Shown here piece after piece: positions 13,949 to 24,240 of a stretch of DNA of 64,000 bases. How positions within the stretch are numbered: the first letter of the stretch is position 1; each line of letters starts with the position of its first letter. The notes beneath the pieces were generated by a model that was not told the origin of the DNA, searched no databases, and saw nothing but the letters and a program-made list of their open reading frames with translations. Both the position numbers and the translations under genes were made by a program. The DNA is taken from assembly GCA_029961685.1 (NCBI GenBank), contig JARWKL010000002.1:31526908-31590907 (forward strand), written 5' to 3'. The stretch comes from Aristolochia californica. Taxonomy: Eukaryota > Streptophyta > Magnoliopsida > Piperales > Aristolochiaceae.

Positions 13949-16900
13949 GACATATGGATTGGGAGTCAACACTCAATTAAAAATCCCTCACCTCCCCCTT
14001 TTCCCGACGATTTCAAGACCTAATATATCAAAACTAAAAAGAGTTTACAATCCCTAAAAATTCCAAACACTTTTTGAAATTATCTCTCTCTACATTTGTA
14101 CATTTCCGTTTTAGATGTAAACTTTTTTTTTAAATCAAAACATGAGTTTTCACTTTCCCTTCATCTCATAAACAATTTTGACAAGATGGCAAATAGATCA
14201 CAACAATAGGAAAATTTTAGAGTTTATGTATGGTAAAAATTTGAAACAAAACAAATGTAAGTGAAAAGAAATTTATTCACACATAAAAAATGAACACAAA
14301 AGGTTTTTTATCCAAGTTTGGGAAATTCCATTAGTTCAACTCTAATAGCTTGGAATTTTATAAGAAATCAATTTCTACACATGTTTTAAATATGGATATG
14401 CATGCTTGAAACATTTTAAAGATGCAAATGACCTTTGGATCCAAACCTTTTAAAGAGAACAACAAATGCTCATTAAATTTTCAAGTGAACGTGAGGTGAG
14501 ATATTTACTCGAGTCGAACAAGCCATTATTTTTCCCATTTATTAAAAGTTGACCTAACAATCGTAGATGATTGTAAAGTGATTTATCGGTCCATCATGCA
14601 TAACAAACAATATTTTTGTAAGAAATAAGTTTTGGATTGGGAGTCAACACTTAGTGAAAAATCCCCCGCCTTCTCCTTTTCCCGATGATTGCAAAACCTA
14701 TTATATAAAAACTAAAAAGAGTTTACAATCCTTTAAAATAACATTCACTTCTTTGAATTATGTCACTCTACATTAGTGCTTTTCCATTTAAGATATATAC
14801 TTTTTTCAAAAATCAAAACTCGAGTTTTCACTTTTTCATCATCTCGTAAACAATTTTGACAAGATGGCAAATCGATCACAACAAAATGAAAATTTCAAAG
14901 TTTATGTAAGGAAAAATTTTAAATCAACAACAAATGTAAGTAAAGAAAATTTATTCACACACCACAAATGAACACAAAAGTTTGGTTATCCAAGTTTGGG
15001 AACTTCCACTAGTTCAACCCTAATATCTTGGAATTTTATAAGAAAGAGATTTCTACACATGTTTTAAAAATGGATATGATTGCTGGAAACATGTTAAAGG
15101 TGCAAATGACCTATGGATCTAAACCTTGTTAAGATAATAACAAATGCTCATTAAATTCTCAAGTGAACGTGCGGTGGGATATTTGCCAGAGTCAACCAAG
15201 CCATTATTTTGCCCATTTACAAAAAACTGACCTAACAATCATAGATGATTGTAAAATGATTTATCGGTCAATCATGCGTAATGGGTTATATTTTTGTTAC
15301 AAATGACTTATGGATTGGGAATAAACTCTAATTTAAAAATCCCCCGCCTCCTCCTTTTCCTGATAATTGCAAAAACTAATATATAAAAACTAAAAAGATT
15401 TTACAATCCCTAAAAATTAAAGACAATTTTTGGAATTATCTCTCTCTTCTTTTTTGTATTTCCATTTTAGATTTATTCTTTTTTCTTAAATCAAAACTTG
15501 GGTTTTCACTTTCCCTTCATCTTGTAAACAATTTTGACAAGATGGCAAATAGATCACAACAAAATGAAAATATTAGAGTTTATGAATGGAAAAAATTTGA
15601 AACAATAACAAATGTAAGTATAGAAAATTTATTCACTCACAATAAATGAACACAAAAGTTTTGTTATCCATGTTTAGGAAATTCCACTAGTTCAAGCCTA
15701 ATAGCTTGGAATTTTATAAAAAAGAGATTTCTACACATGTTTTAAATATGGATATACAAGCTTGAAACGTGTTAAAGATGAAAATTACCTATGCATCCAA
15801 ACCTTTTAAAGAGAACAACAAATGCACATTAAATTCTCAAGTGAAGGTGGGGTGGGATATTTACCAGAGTCAAACAAGCCATTATTTTGCCCATTTATAA
15901 AAAGTTAAACTAACAATCTTTGATGACAGTAAGGTGATTTATCGGGCTATCATGGGTAATAAGAAATACTTTTGTAAGAAATGACTTCAGGATTGGAAGT
16001 CAACACTCAGTTAAAAATCCCTCGCTTCACCTTTTCCTGACGATTGCAAAACCTACTATATAAAAAATAAAAATATTTTTCAATCCCTTAAAATTACAGA
16101 CACTTTTTGGAATTATCTCTCTCTACATTAGTGTATTTCCATTTTAGATGGATGTTTTTTTCTTAAATCAATACTTGAGTTTTCACTTTCCCTTCATCTT
16201 GTAAAAAATTTTGACATAATGGCAAACATATCATAACAAAATGACAATTTTAGAGTTTATGTATGGAAAAAATTTCAAATAATAACAAATGTATGTAAAG
16301 AAAATTTATTCACACACCACAAATGAACTCAAAAGTTTTGTTATCCAAGTTTGTGAAATTCCACTAGTTCAACCGTTATAGCTTGGAATTTTATAAGAAA
16401 GAGATTTTTACACATGTTTTAAATGTGGATATGCAAGCTTTAAAAAAGACCTATGTATCCAAACCTTTTAAAGAGAAAAAAAAATACCCATTAAATTTTC
16501 AAGTGAACGTGCGGTGGGATATTTACTTGAGTCAAACAAGGCATTATTTTCCCCATTTATAAAAAAGTTGACCCAACAATCTTAGATGATTGTAAAGTTA
16601 TTTATCGGTCAATCATGCATAACAAGCAATATTTTTGTAAGAAATGACTTATGGATTGGGAGTCAATACTCTATTAAAAAATCCCCCGCCTCCTCCTTTT
16701 CCCGACGATTTCAAAACCTAATATATAAAAACTAAAAAGAGTTTACAATCCCATAAAATTCAAGACACTTTTTGGAATTATCACTCTCTACATTAGTGCA
16801 TTTCCAATTTAGATCTATACTTTTTTCTTAAATCAAAACTTGAGTTTTCACTTTCACTTCATCTCTTAAACAAATTGGACAAGATTGCAAATAGATCACA

Positions 16901-19900
16901 AGGAAATGAAAATTTTAGAGTTCATGTATGGAAAAAATTTAAAAGAATAACAAATGTATGTGAAGAAAATTTATTCATACACCGCAAATGTACACAAGTT
17001 TTGTTATCCAATTTTTTAAAATTCCACTAGTTCAACCCTAATATCTTGGAATTATATTAGAAAGAGATTTCTACACATGTTTTAAAAATTGATATGCATG
17101 CTTGAAACATGTTAAACATGCAAATGACCTATGGATCCAAATGTTTTAAAGAGAATAACAAATTCTCATTAAATTTTGAAGTGAACGTGCGGTGCGATAT
17201 TAACCCGAGTCAAACCAGCCATTATTTTGCCCATTTACAAAAAGTAGACCTAGCAATTATAGATGATTGTAAAGTGATTTATCGATCAAACATGCGTAAC
17301 AGACTATATTTTTGTAAGAAATGACTTATGCATTGGGAGTCTACACTCAGTTAAAAATCTCCCACCTCCCTTTTTCCCGAAGATTGCAAAACTTAATATA
17401 TAAAAACTAAAAAGTGATAACAATCCCTAAAAATTACAGACACTTTTTGGAATTATCTCTCACTTCATTTGTGCATTTCCTTTTTAGATGTATGCTTTTT
17501 TCTTAAATCAAAACTTGAGTTTTCACTTTCCCTTCATCTCGTAAACAATTTTGACAAGATGGCCAATAGATTACAACAAAATCAAAATTTTAGAGTTTAT
17601 GTATGTAAAAAAATTAAAAGATTAACAAAAGTAAGTAAGGAAAATTTATTCACACACAACAAATGAACACAAAAGTTTTTTTATCAGAGTTTCGGAAATT
17701 CCACTAGTTCAACCCTAATAGCTTGGAATTTTATAAGAAAGAGATTTCTACACATGTTTTAAATATGGATATGCATGCTTGAAACATGTTAAAGATGCTA
17801 ATGACATATGGAACTTTTAAAGAGATCAACAAATTCTCATTAAATTCTCAAGTGTACGTGCGGTGGGAAATTTACCTGAGTCAAACAAGCCATTATTTTG
17901 CCCATTTATTAAAAATTGAGCTAACAATCTTAGATGATAGTAAAGAGATTTATCGGTTAATCATGCATAATGGGCTATATTTTTGTAGAAATGACTTATG
18001 GATTGGGAGTCACCACTAAGTTAAAAATCTCCCGCCTCCCCCTTTTCTCGACGATTGCAAAATCTAATATATAAAAACTAAAATGAGTTTACAATGCCTT
18101 AAAATTACATACAGTTTTTTGAATTATCTCTCTCTACATTAGCGCATTTCCATTTTAGATGTATGCTTTTTTTTTTTCTATCAAAACTTGATTTTTCACT
18201 TTCCCTTCATCTCGTATACAATTTTGACACGATGTCAAATAGATGACAACAAAATTAAAATTTAAGAGTTTATGTATGGAAAAAATTTAAAACAAAAATA
18301 AATGTAAGTAAATAAAATTTATTCACACACGAAAAATGAACACAAAAGTTTTGTTATCCAAGTTTGGGAAATTCGAGTAGTTCAACCCTAATTGCTGGGA
18401 ATTTAATAAGAAAAATATTTCTACACATGTTTTAAATATGGATATTCATGCATAACACATGTTAAAGATGGAAATGACCTATGGATCGAAACCTTTTACA
18501 GAGAACAATAAATTCTCATAAATTATTAAGTGAACGTGCGGTGGGATATTTTCTTGTGTCAAAAAGGCCATTATTTTTCCAATTTATAAAAAGTTGACCT
18601 AACAATCTTAGATGATTGTAAAGTGATTTATCGGTCAATCATGCGTAACATGCTATATTTTTGTAAGAAATGACTTATGGGTTGGGATTCAACACTAAGT
18701 TTAAAATCCCCCACCTCCCCCTTTTCTCAACGATTTCAAAGTCTAATATATAAAAAATAAAAAGAGTTTACAATCCCTTCAAATTACGATTGGAATTATC
18801 TCTCTGTACATTAGTGTATTTCCATTTTAGATGTATGCTTTTTTCTTAAATCAAAACTTGAGTTTTCATTTTCCCTTCATCTCATAAACAATTTTGACAA
18901 GATGGCAAATAGATCAAAACAAAATGAAAATTTTAGAGTTTATGTACGGAAAAAATTTAAAACAATAACAAATGTAAGTAAAGAAAATTTATTCACACAC
19001 CACAAATGAACACAAAAGTTTTGATATCTAAGTTTGGTAAATTCCACTAGTTCAACCCTAATTGCTTGGAATTTTACAAGAAAGAGATTTCTACACATGT
19101 TTTAAATATGGATATGCATGCTTGAAACATGTTAAAGATGAAAATGACCTATGGATCCAAACCTTTTAAAGAGAAGAACAAATTCTCGTTAAATTCTCTA
19201 GTCAAGGTGTGGTGGGAAATTTACCCGAGTCAAACAAGCCATTATTTTGCCCAATTATAAAAAGTTGACCTAACAATCTTAGATGATTGTGAAGTGATTT
19301 ATCGATCAATCATGCGTAACAAGCAATATTTTTGTAAGAAACTACTTATGGATTGGGATTCAACACTCTGTTAAAAACCCCCCGCCTCCTCTTTTCTAGA
19401 CGATTGTAAAACCTAATATATAAAAACTAAAAAGAGTTTACAATCCCATAAAATTACAGACATATTTTGGAATTATCTCTCCCTACAATAATGCATTTCC
19501 ATTTTAGATGTATGCTTTTTTCATAAATCAAAACTTAAGTTCTCACTTTCCCTTCATCTCGTAAACAATTTTTACATGATGTCAAATAGATCACAACAAA
19601 AAGAAACTTCAAGAGTTTTTGTATGGAAAAAAATTAAAAGAATAAAAAATGTATGTAAAGAAAATTTATTCACACACCACAAATGAACACAAAAGTTTTG
19701 TTATCCAAGTTGTGGAAATTTGACTTGTTCAACCTTAATATCTTGGAATTTTATAAGAAAGAGATTTCTACACATGTTTTAAAAATTGATATGGATGCTT
19801 GAACTATGTTAAACTTGCAAATGACCTATGGATCCAAACTTTTAAAGAGAATAACAAATGCTCATTAAATTCTAGAGTGAACGTGCGGTGGATATTTACC

Positions 19901-20769
19901 CGAGGCAAACAAGCCATTATTTTGCCCATTTACAAAAAGCTACCCTAACAATCGTAGATGATTGTAAAATGATTTATCGGTCAATCATGCGTAATGGGCT
20001 ATTTGTTTTGTAAGAAATGACTTATGGATTTGGAGTAATCACTCAGTTAAAAATCTCCCGGCTCCCCTTTTCCAGAAGATCGCAAAACCTAATATTTAAA
20101 AACTAAAAAGAGGTTGCAATCCCTAAAAATTATAGGCACTTTTTGGAATTATCTCTCACTTCATTTGTGCATTTTCATTTTAGATTTATGCTTTTTATTA
20201 AATGAAAACTTGAGTATTCACTTTCCCTTCATTTCGTAAACAATTTTGACAAGATGACAAATTGGTCACAACAAAATGAAAGTTTTAGAGTTTTTGAATG
20301 GAAAAAATTTAAAACAATAACAAATGTAAGTAAACAAAATTTATCCACACCCCACAAATGAACACAAAAGTTTTGTTATCCAAGTTTTGGAAATTTCACT
20401 AGTTCAACCCTAATAGCTTGGAATTTTATAAGAAAGAGATTTCTACACATGTTTTAAATATGAATATGCATGGTTGAAACATGTTAAAGATTCAAATAAC
20501 CTAAGGATCTAAACCTTTTAAAGAGAATAAAAAATGCTCATTAAATTCTTAAGTGAATAAGTGGTTGGATATTTACCCGAGTCAAAAAAGCCATTATTTT
20601 GCCCATTTACAAAAAGCTGACCTAACAATCATAGATGATTGTAAAGTGATTTATCGGTCAATCATGCGTAACGGGCTATATTTTGGTGAGAAATGACATA
20701 TGGATTGGGCGTCAACACTCAGTTAAAAATCCCCCACCTGCCCCTTTTCTCGATGATTGCTAAACCTAA

Positions 20770-20778
20770 TATATAAAA
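20770..20778 (+). promoter_or_regulatory. Recurrent TATA-like motif in monomer
   Basis: TATATAAAA lies in the context CCTAATATATAAAA and is present in most units at the same offset, about 85-95 bp before the TTTTAG site. It fits a plant TATA consensus. The DNA is so AT-rich that conservation by common descent alone could explain it, so promoter activity is only a possibility. Confidence 0.25.
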
Positions 20779-20860
20779 AATAAAAAGTGTTTATAGTCCC
20801 TAAAAATTACAGACACTTTTAGGAATTATCTCTCTCTACTTTTGTGAATTTCCATTTTAG

Positions 20861-21003
20861 ATGTATGCTTTTTTCTTAAATTAAAACTTGAGTTTTCACT
20901 TTCCCTTCATCTCGTAAACAATTTTGATAAGATGGCAAATAGATCACAACAAAATGAAAATTTTAGAGTTTATGTATGGAAAAAAATTCAAAAAATAAAA
21001 AAT
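20861..21003 (+). other. Exon-like module in the monomer (acceptor, ORF, donor)
   Basis: A pyrimidine-rich stretch ends in TTTCCATTTTAG at 20860, resembling a plant 3' splice site. It is followed by 143 nt with one uninterrupted frame (two bases plus 47 codons) and then GTAAGT at 21004-21009, a consensus 5' splice site. Within the open frame an ATG at AAGATGGCA has A at -3 and G at +4, a good plant initiation context. The same 143-nt spacing occurs at 45872-46014 in another unit. Many other units keep the acceptor and donor but carry stops or indels between them. This could be a gene exon captured when the monomer arose, or chance in AT-rich DNA. I recognise no protein family in the translation. 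Confidence 0.3.
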
Positions 21004-21538
21004 GTAAGTAAATAAAATTTATTCACACACCACAAATGAACACAAAAGTTTTGATATCCAAGATTGGGAAATTCCACTAGTTCAACCGTAATAGCTTGGA
21101 ATTTTATCAGAAAGAGATTTCTACACATGTTTTAAATATGAATATGCATGCTTGAAATATGTTAAAGATGCAAATGACCTATGGATCCAAACCTTTTAAA
21201 GAGAATAAATAATGCTCTTTAATTCTCAAGTGAACGTGCGGTGGGATATTTACCCGAGTCAAACAAGCCATTATTTTTGCCATTTAGAAAAAGCTGACCT
21301 AACAATCATAGATGAGTGTAAAGTGATTTATCTGTCAATCATGTGTAACGGGCTATATTTTTTTAAGAAATGACTTATGCATTGGGTGTCAAGACTCAGT
21401 TAAAAATCCCCCGCCTCCCCCTTTTCCTGACGATTGCAAAACCTAATATATAAAAACTAAAAAGAGGATACAATCCCTCAGAAATACTGACGCTTTTTGG
21501 AATGATCTCTCTTCCTTTGTGCATTTGCATTTTAGATG

Positions 21539-21966
21539 TGTTAAATTTATGGAGAAGTTAAATACTTCATTGACATCAATTACTAGTTGTAATCAGAGTA
21601 CTTGAACCTCTATTTATAATAGAGGAAGGTAGTAGAGTCCAATTACAATAAAACTACCCTTGTCCCAATTACACCCAAACTATAACACTTAAGGTAAGTC
21701 CTAACATAATTAGGTAACTCAATATTGATAGAAGACAAATATAACTAAAACTAAAAATCTTCTTGGTCGTGACCCTAAGATAAAGATACTTTTGTGAGTC
21801 GTTCTTGATCTTCCAACTGATGTGATAAGGATGCCAGCTCTTGGTAATCATTGTGGGTCTTACTTCTTATGGGCTTGGGCCTTCCTTGGTCATGTGGCCC
21901 ATCTTATAATAATCTTACATATGTGGGCCTTCCTTAGTCGTCTGGGCTTGATCTTATTTTGCAACA
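21539..21966 (-). repeat. 3' LTR of element copy 1 (428 bp)
   Basis: On the plus strand it begins TGTTAAATTTATGG and ends TTATTTTGCAACA, so on the minus strand it reads TGTTG...CA as usual for LTRs. It is complete, with the TATA-like TATAAATA (minus strand, 21611-21618) inside an AT-rich palindrome. The satellite before it stops at offset 167 of the unit starting at 21372, with AGATG immediately outside; no copy of AGATG is found at the other end. Confidence 0.88.
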
Positions 21967-21976
21967 CTCCCAACTT
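21967..21976 (-). other. Purine tract next to 3' LTR, element copy 1
   Basis: On the minus strand AAGTTGGGAG directly precedes the LTR start TGTTGC. Copy 2 has an additional ~35 bp here bounded by CTCCC repeats. Copy 1 has therefore either lost that stretch by exchange between CTCCC repeats or never had it. The original polypurine tract may be altered in this copy. Confidence 0.6.
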
Positions 21977-22279
21977 GCTGCAAATGATGTATAAAATATT
22001 TTTGTATAAAATGACACATCTTCCAATATGCCTTCATCTTCCAACATTCCCCCTCACGCTGTTGCGTCCTTCCATGAGGCTTTGAGGCATTACAAGTGAG
22101 AGTAAAAATCACCCCTAGCCGGTAAGCCATTGATTCATACTCCAATCTTAATGAAGGATGTAGGCAGACTCCACTGCCATCGGTAGTGTGTCTATCGGCA
22201 TTGCTATGAAGTGTCCACCATCGTGTCCCTCCATAGGACGACGACTCTCAAGTGGTAGGAGACATAAAAAACATTACAA

Positions 22280-22299
22280 GGGGGGGGGGGGGGGGGGGG
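22280..22299. repeat. Poly-G tract (20 G), element copy 1
   Basis: An uninterrupted run of 20 G on the plus strand (C on the element's sense strand) lies just outside the 58-bp minisatellite. The homologous tract in copy 2 has 37 G. Run length may be affected by sequencing or assembly error. Confidence 0.85.
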
Positions 22300-22320
22300 T
22301 GATAACATAGATGTAATCAT

Positions 22321-22610
22321 AAGTTCCTCCTTCATGGACTTCCAACCACAAATAATTTTCATCTTTTTGATGGGGATGAAGTTCCTCCATCGTGGACTCC
22401 CAACCACAAATAATTTTCATCATTTTGACGGGGATGAAGTTCCTCCATCATGGACTTCCAACCACAAATAATTTTCATCTTTTTGACAGGGATGAAGTTC
22501 CTCCGTCGTGGATTCCCAACCACAAATAATTTTCATCTTTTTTACGAGGATGAAGTTCTTCCGTCATTGACTCCCAGCCACAAATAATTTTGATCTTTTT
22601 GACGGGGTAA
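22321..22610. repeat. 58-bp minisatellite, five copies, element copy 1
   Basis: Copies start at 22321, 22379, 22437, 22495 and 22553 with an exact 58-bp period. The core is AAGTTCCTCC, then CCAACCACAAATAATTTTC, then TTTTTGACGGGGATG. Copies differ by a few substitutions each. The related block in copy 2 has a shorter, irregular period, so the minisatellite evolved separately in the two lineages. Confidence 0.93.
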
Positions 22611-22872
22611 AATAAATGATGACATGAGGCCACCTCTTATTCAATAATAATAACCCCAAAGAGACATAATAGTTGTAGCTGAATATAACATGACCATCTT
22701 CCAACATATATAACACGAACCAAATAGTAAACTTTGTCAAAGAACCCATGAAATAATCCGATATAAAAATTTTTTCTTTGATGCACAAGCTTCATCTTTT
22801 GTGCTTCACCTTTCTTGAATATTTTTTTCAGATAAACATATCCACAACATAAGGAATAAAATACCTCTTTCA

Positions 22873-22904
22873 TGTTGTTGTTGTTGTTGTTCTTCTTCTT
22901 CTTC
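22873..22904. repeat. (GTT)n-(TTC)n compound microsatellite, element copy 1
   Basis: About six GTT units are followed by five TTC units, ending in CTCCCCCTCATGCTGGG. The matching place in copy 2 has only CTTGTACTTCTTCTACTTC, so the microsatellite expanded in this copy. Confidence 0.85.
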
Positions 22905-23321
22905 TCCCCCTCATGCTGGGAGGTAATGACAGTGATCCCATCTTGAATCAAATATCATAGAAGTAGCAATAATCCAAAATAAAAGAGATTTGTAAATAAG
23001 TCCTCAACAAGGGAGAAGTGAGATATTTTCCTGATATATCAACTCAAACAATGACTCAAAAAAATGGCATAAATTCGGATTTTTCAATACAACAAGATAC
23101 CAGCATGACCTTTGATTCTTCCAATTCGAATATATCTTTCAATATAGATCAGATTGACATGAAATGTTTTCCTTCTAAAACTATACTTAAATACCTTTCA
23201 TCAAAGTATGAATTAAATTTATTAAATATAATTATCATAAGATAAGTAATCTGATAGTTTTTGGGCTCTGTCATCTAATTGAACTAAGTTCTGTTTATCC
23301 TTTTAAAAAAATCATACAGAG

Positions 23322-23775
23322 AATTGGTTGAATAGGTAAGAAAATAGACTTACTTATATTTCGTTTGATATATAATTCTCCATATAAAGTCTCTTTCTTG
23401 ATAGCAGAAAATACCTCAAAAATTGATGCTTTCTGCTGCTACTCGTACCTCTTTTTCCGTCTAACCTTTCTTGCTTCAAATATCGATTTCTCTTTGTAGA
23501 CAACTCAGATAAAAAATCGGTTGAATAGGTAAAAGAATAGACTTACAAATATTTCTTTTGATATATATTTATTCATATAAAGTCTAGTTCTTGATAGGAA
23601 AGAATACCTCAGAATCTGAAGATTGTTGCTACTGCTCGAACCTCTTTGCAAACTGACCTCCGCTAACTGAAATATCGATATCTCTCTGTCGATAACTCCA
23701 ATTGGAACAAATCATTATTCTTTGGAAAGTAGACTTAAATATATTTCCGTCAATATATAATTTGAAATATTAAAA
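23322..23775. repeat. Tandemly duplicated leader, element copy 1
   Basis: AATTGGTTGAATAGGTAAG starts at 23322 and recurs as AATCGGTTGAATAGGTAAA at 23515, 193 bp later. A weaker third copy begins near 23700 (AATTGGAACAAATC). Each copy includes GAATAGACTTAC-like sequence, TTTTGATATATA, CATATAAAGTCT, ACCTC and an ATATCGAT motif. It lies between the PBS and the rest of the internal region, that is, in the leader of the transcript. Confidence 0.8.
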
Positions 23776-23920
23776 ACTACTTATAGAGGTGAAAATCGTA
23801 ATGAAAACTACAGGTGTAGGGACAAAAAAAAAAGAACTATGAACCTAGACCTAGGGTTTAGGGTTTAGAGAAAAGGATCACATTACCTCCATGAGTTGAC
23901 CAAGTCAACTCACAGAACCT

Positions 23921-23932
23921 GTTCTGATACCA
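23921..23932 (-). other. Primer-binding site, element copy 1
   Basis: The plus-strand sequence GTTCTGATACCA is TGGTATCAGAAC on the minus strand, directly abutting the LTR. It matches the usual plant PBS for initiator tRNA-Met, TGGTATCAGAGC, except at one position near its end. The intact form is in copy 2. Confidence 0.88.
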
Positions 23933-24240
23933 TGTTGAATTCATGGAAAAGATAAATTCTTCATTGAAATCAATAACTTGTTGTAATCAAAGTGACCATA
24001 AGATAAAGATACTTTTGTGAGTCCTTCTTGATCTTCCAACTGATGTGATAACGATGCTAGCTCTTGGTAATCATTGTGGGTCCTACTTCTTATGGGCTTG
24101 GGCCCATATTGTGGGCCTTCCTTGGTCATGTGGCCCATCTTATAATAATCTTGCATATGTGGGCCTTCCTTGGTCATGTGGCCCATCTTATAATAATCTT
24201 GCATATGTGGGCCTTCCTTGGTCGTTTGGGCTTGATCTTA
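23933..24240 (-). repeat. 5' LTR of element copy 1 (deleted, ~308 bp)
   Basis: On the plus strand it starts TGTTGAATTCATGG beside the PBS. Compared with the other LTRs it lacks about 165 bp: TAATCAAAGTGACC joins two parts normally separated by the TATA palindrome and the AACACTTAAGG segment. Its outer end stops at CTTGATCTTA, missing the terminal TCTTCCAACA, and runs straight into satellite. It also carries two 48-bp tandem copies plus a partial third at 24111-24206 and beyond. Loss of the TATA region from the promoter LTR means this copy could not start transcription normally. Confidence 0.85.

Larger units (their letters stand above)
20695..21371 (+). repeat. Representative full-length monomer (677 bp)
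   Basis: This unit is a convenient type copy. From its start it holds: the landmark; a C-rich tract (CCCCCACCTGCCCCTTTTC); a TATA-like motif near offset 76; a CT-rich tract (TATCTCTCTCTAC) leading into TTTCCATTTTAG at offset 155-166; an open stretch with an ATG at AAGATGGCAAAT; GTAAGT at offset 310; TTCCACTAGTTCAACC near offset 380; ATATGCATGC around offset 455; a second open stretch from about offset 470 containing TGAACGTGCGGTGGGATA; and a dyad-like motif near offset 608. CpG dinucleotides are few and sit at the positions most variable between units. Overall base composition is strongly AT-rich. Confidence 0.9.
1..21538 (+). repeat. Satellite array, left segment (about 32 units of ~677 bp)
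   Basis: Head-to-tail tandem repeats fill this segment with no intervening unique DNA. I phased units at the landmark GACTTATGGATTGGGAGTCA. Unit starts are 1, 679, 1359, 2032, 2699, 3372, 4047, 4724, 5401, 6079, 6449 (virtual, truncated junction), 7126, 7806, 8483, 9160, 9836, 10509, 11172, 11851, 12530, 13206, 13949, 14627, 15305, 15983, 16646, 17323, 17993, 18672, 19343, 20029, 20695 and 21372, the last cut at 21538 by a retroelement. Most intervals are 663-680 bp. Short reading frames recur at the same place in each unit, but they end at stops or frameshifts in most copies, so I treat them as satellite sequence and not as genes. The first base falls exactly at the chosen landmark by chance. 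The array continues beyond the left edge. Confidence 0.97.
21539..24240 (-). mobile_element. Non-autonomous LTR retrotransposon, copy 1 (damaged, Copia-like)
   Basis: In the minus-strand direction the order is 5' LTR (24240-23933), PBS (23932-23921), tandemly duplicated leader, microsatellite, 58-bp minisatellite, C-tract, purine tract and 3' LTR (21966-21539). No integrase, reverse transcriptase or gag frame is present. The few ORFs here are short and follow low-complexity tracts. The family is the same as copy 2 at 60944-63670. The 5' LTR has lost its TATA region and its outer terminus and there is no target duplication, so this copy is dead. The tRNA-iMet PBS and TGTTG...CAACA termini fit Copia-type elements, but with no coding domain the superfamily stays tentative. 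Confidence 0.9.

Noticed and set aside
22637..22951. 104-codon minus-strand ORF with a lysine/asparagine run
   Set aside because: The run is the translated (GTT)n-(TTC)n microsatellite. The frame is not preserved in copy 2.
23018..23245. 75-codon plus-strand ORF inside element copy 1
   Set aside because: It is antisense to the element. The homologous segment of copy 2 (62290-62490) has indels that break the frame, and no known domain is present.
23852..23868. Telomere-like (TTTAGGG)2 stretch
   Set aside because: Only two copies within the retroelement leader, and decayed in copy 2 (AAGGTTTACGGTTTAG). It is not a telomere or interstitial telomeric array.
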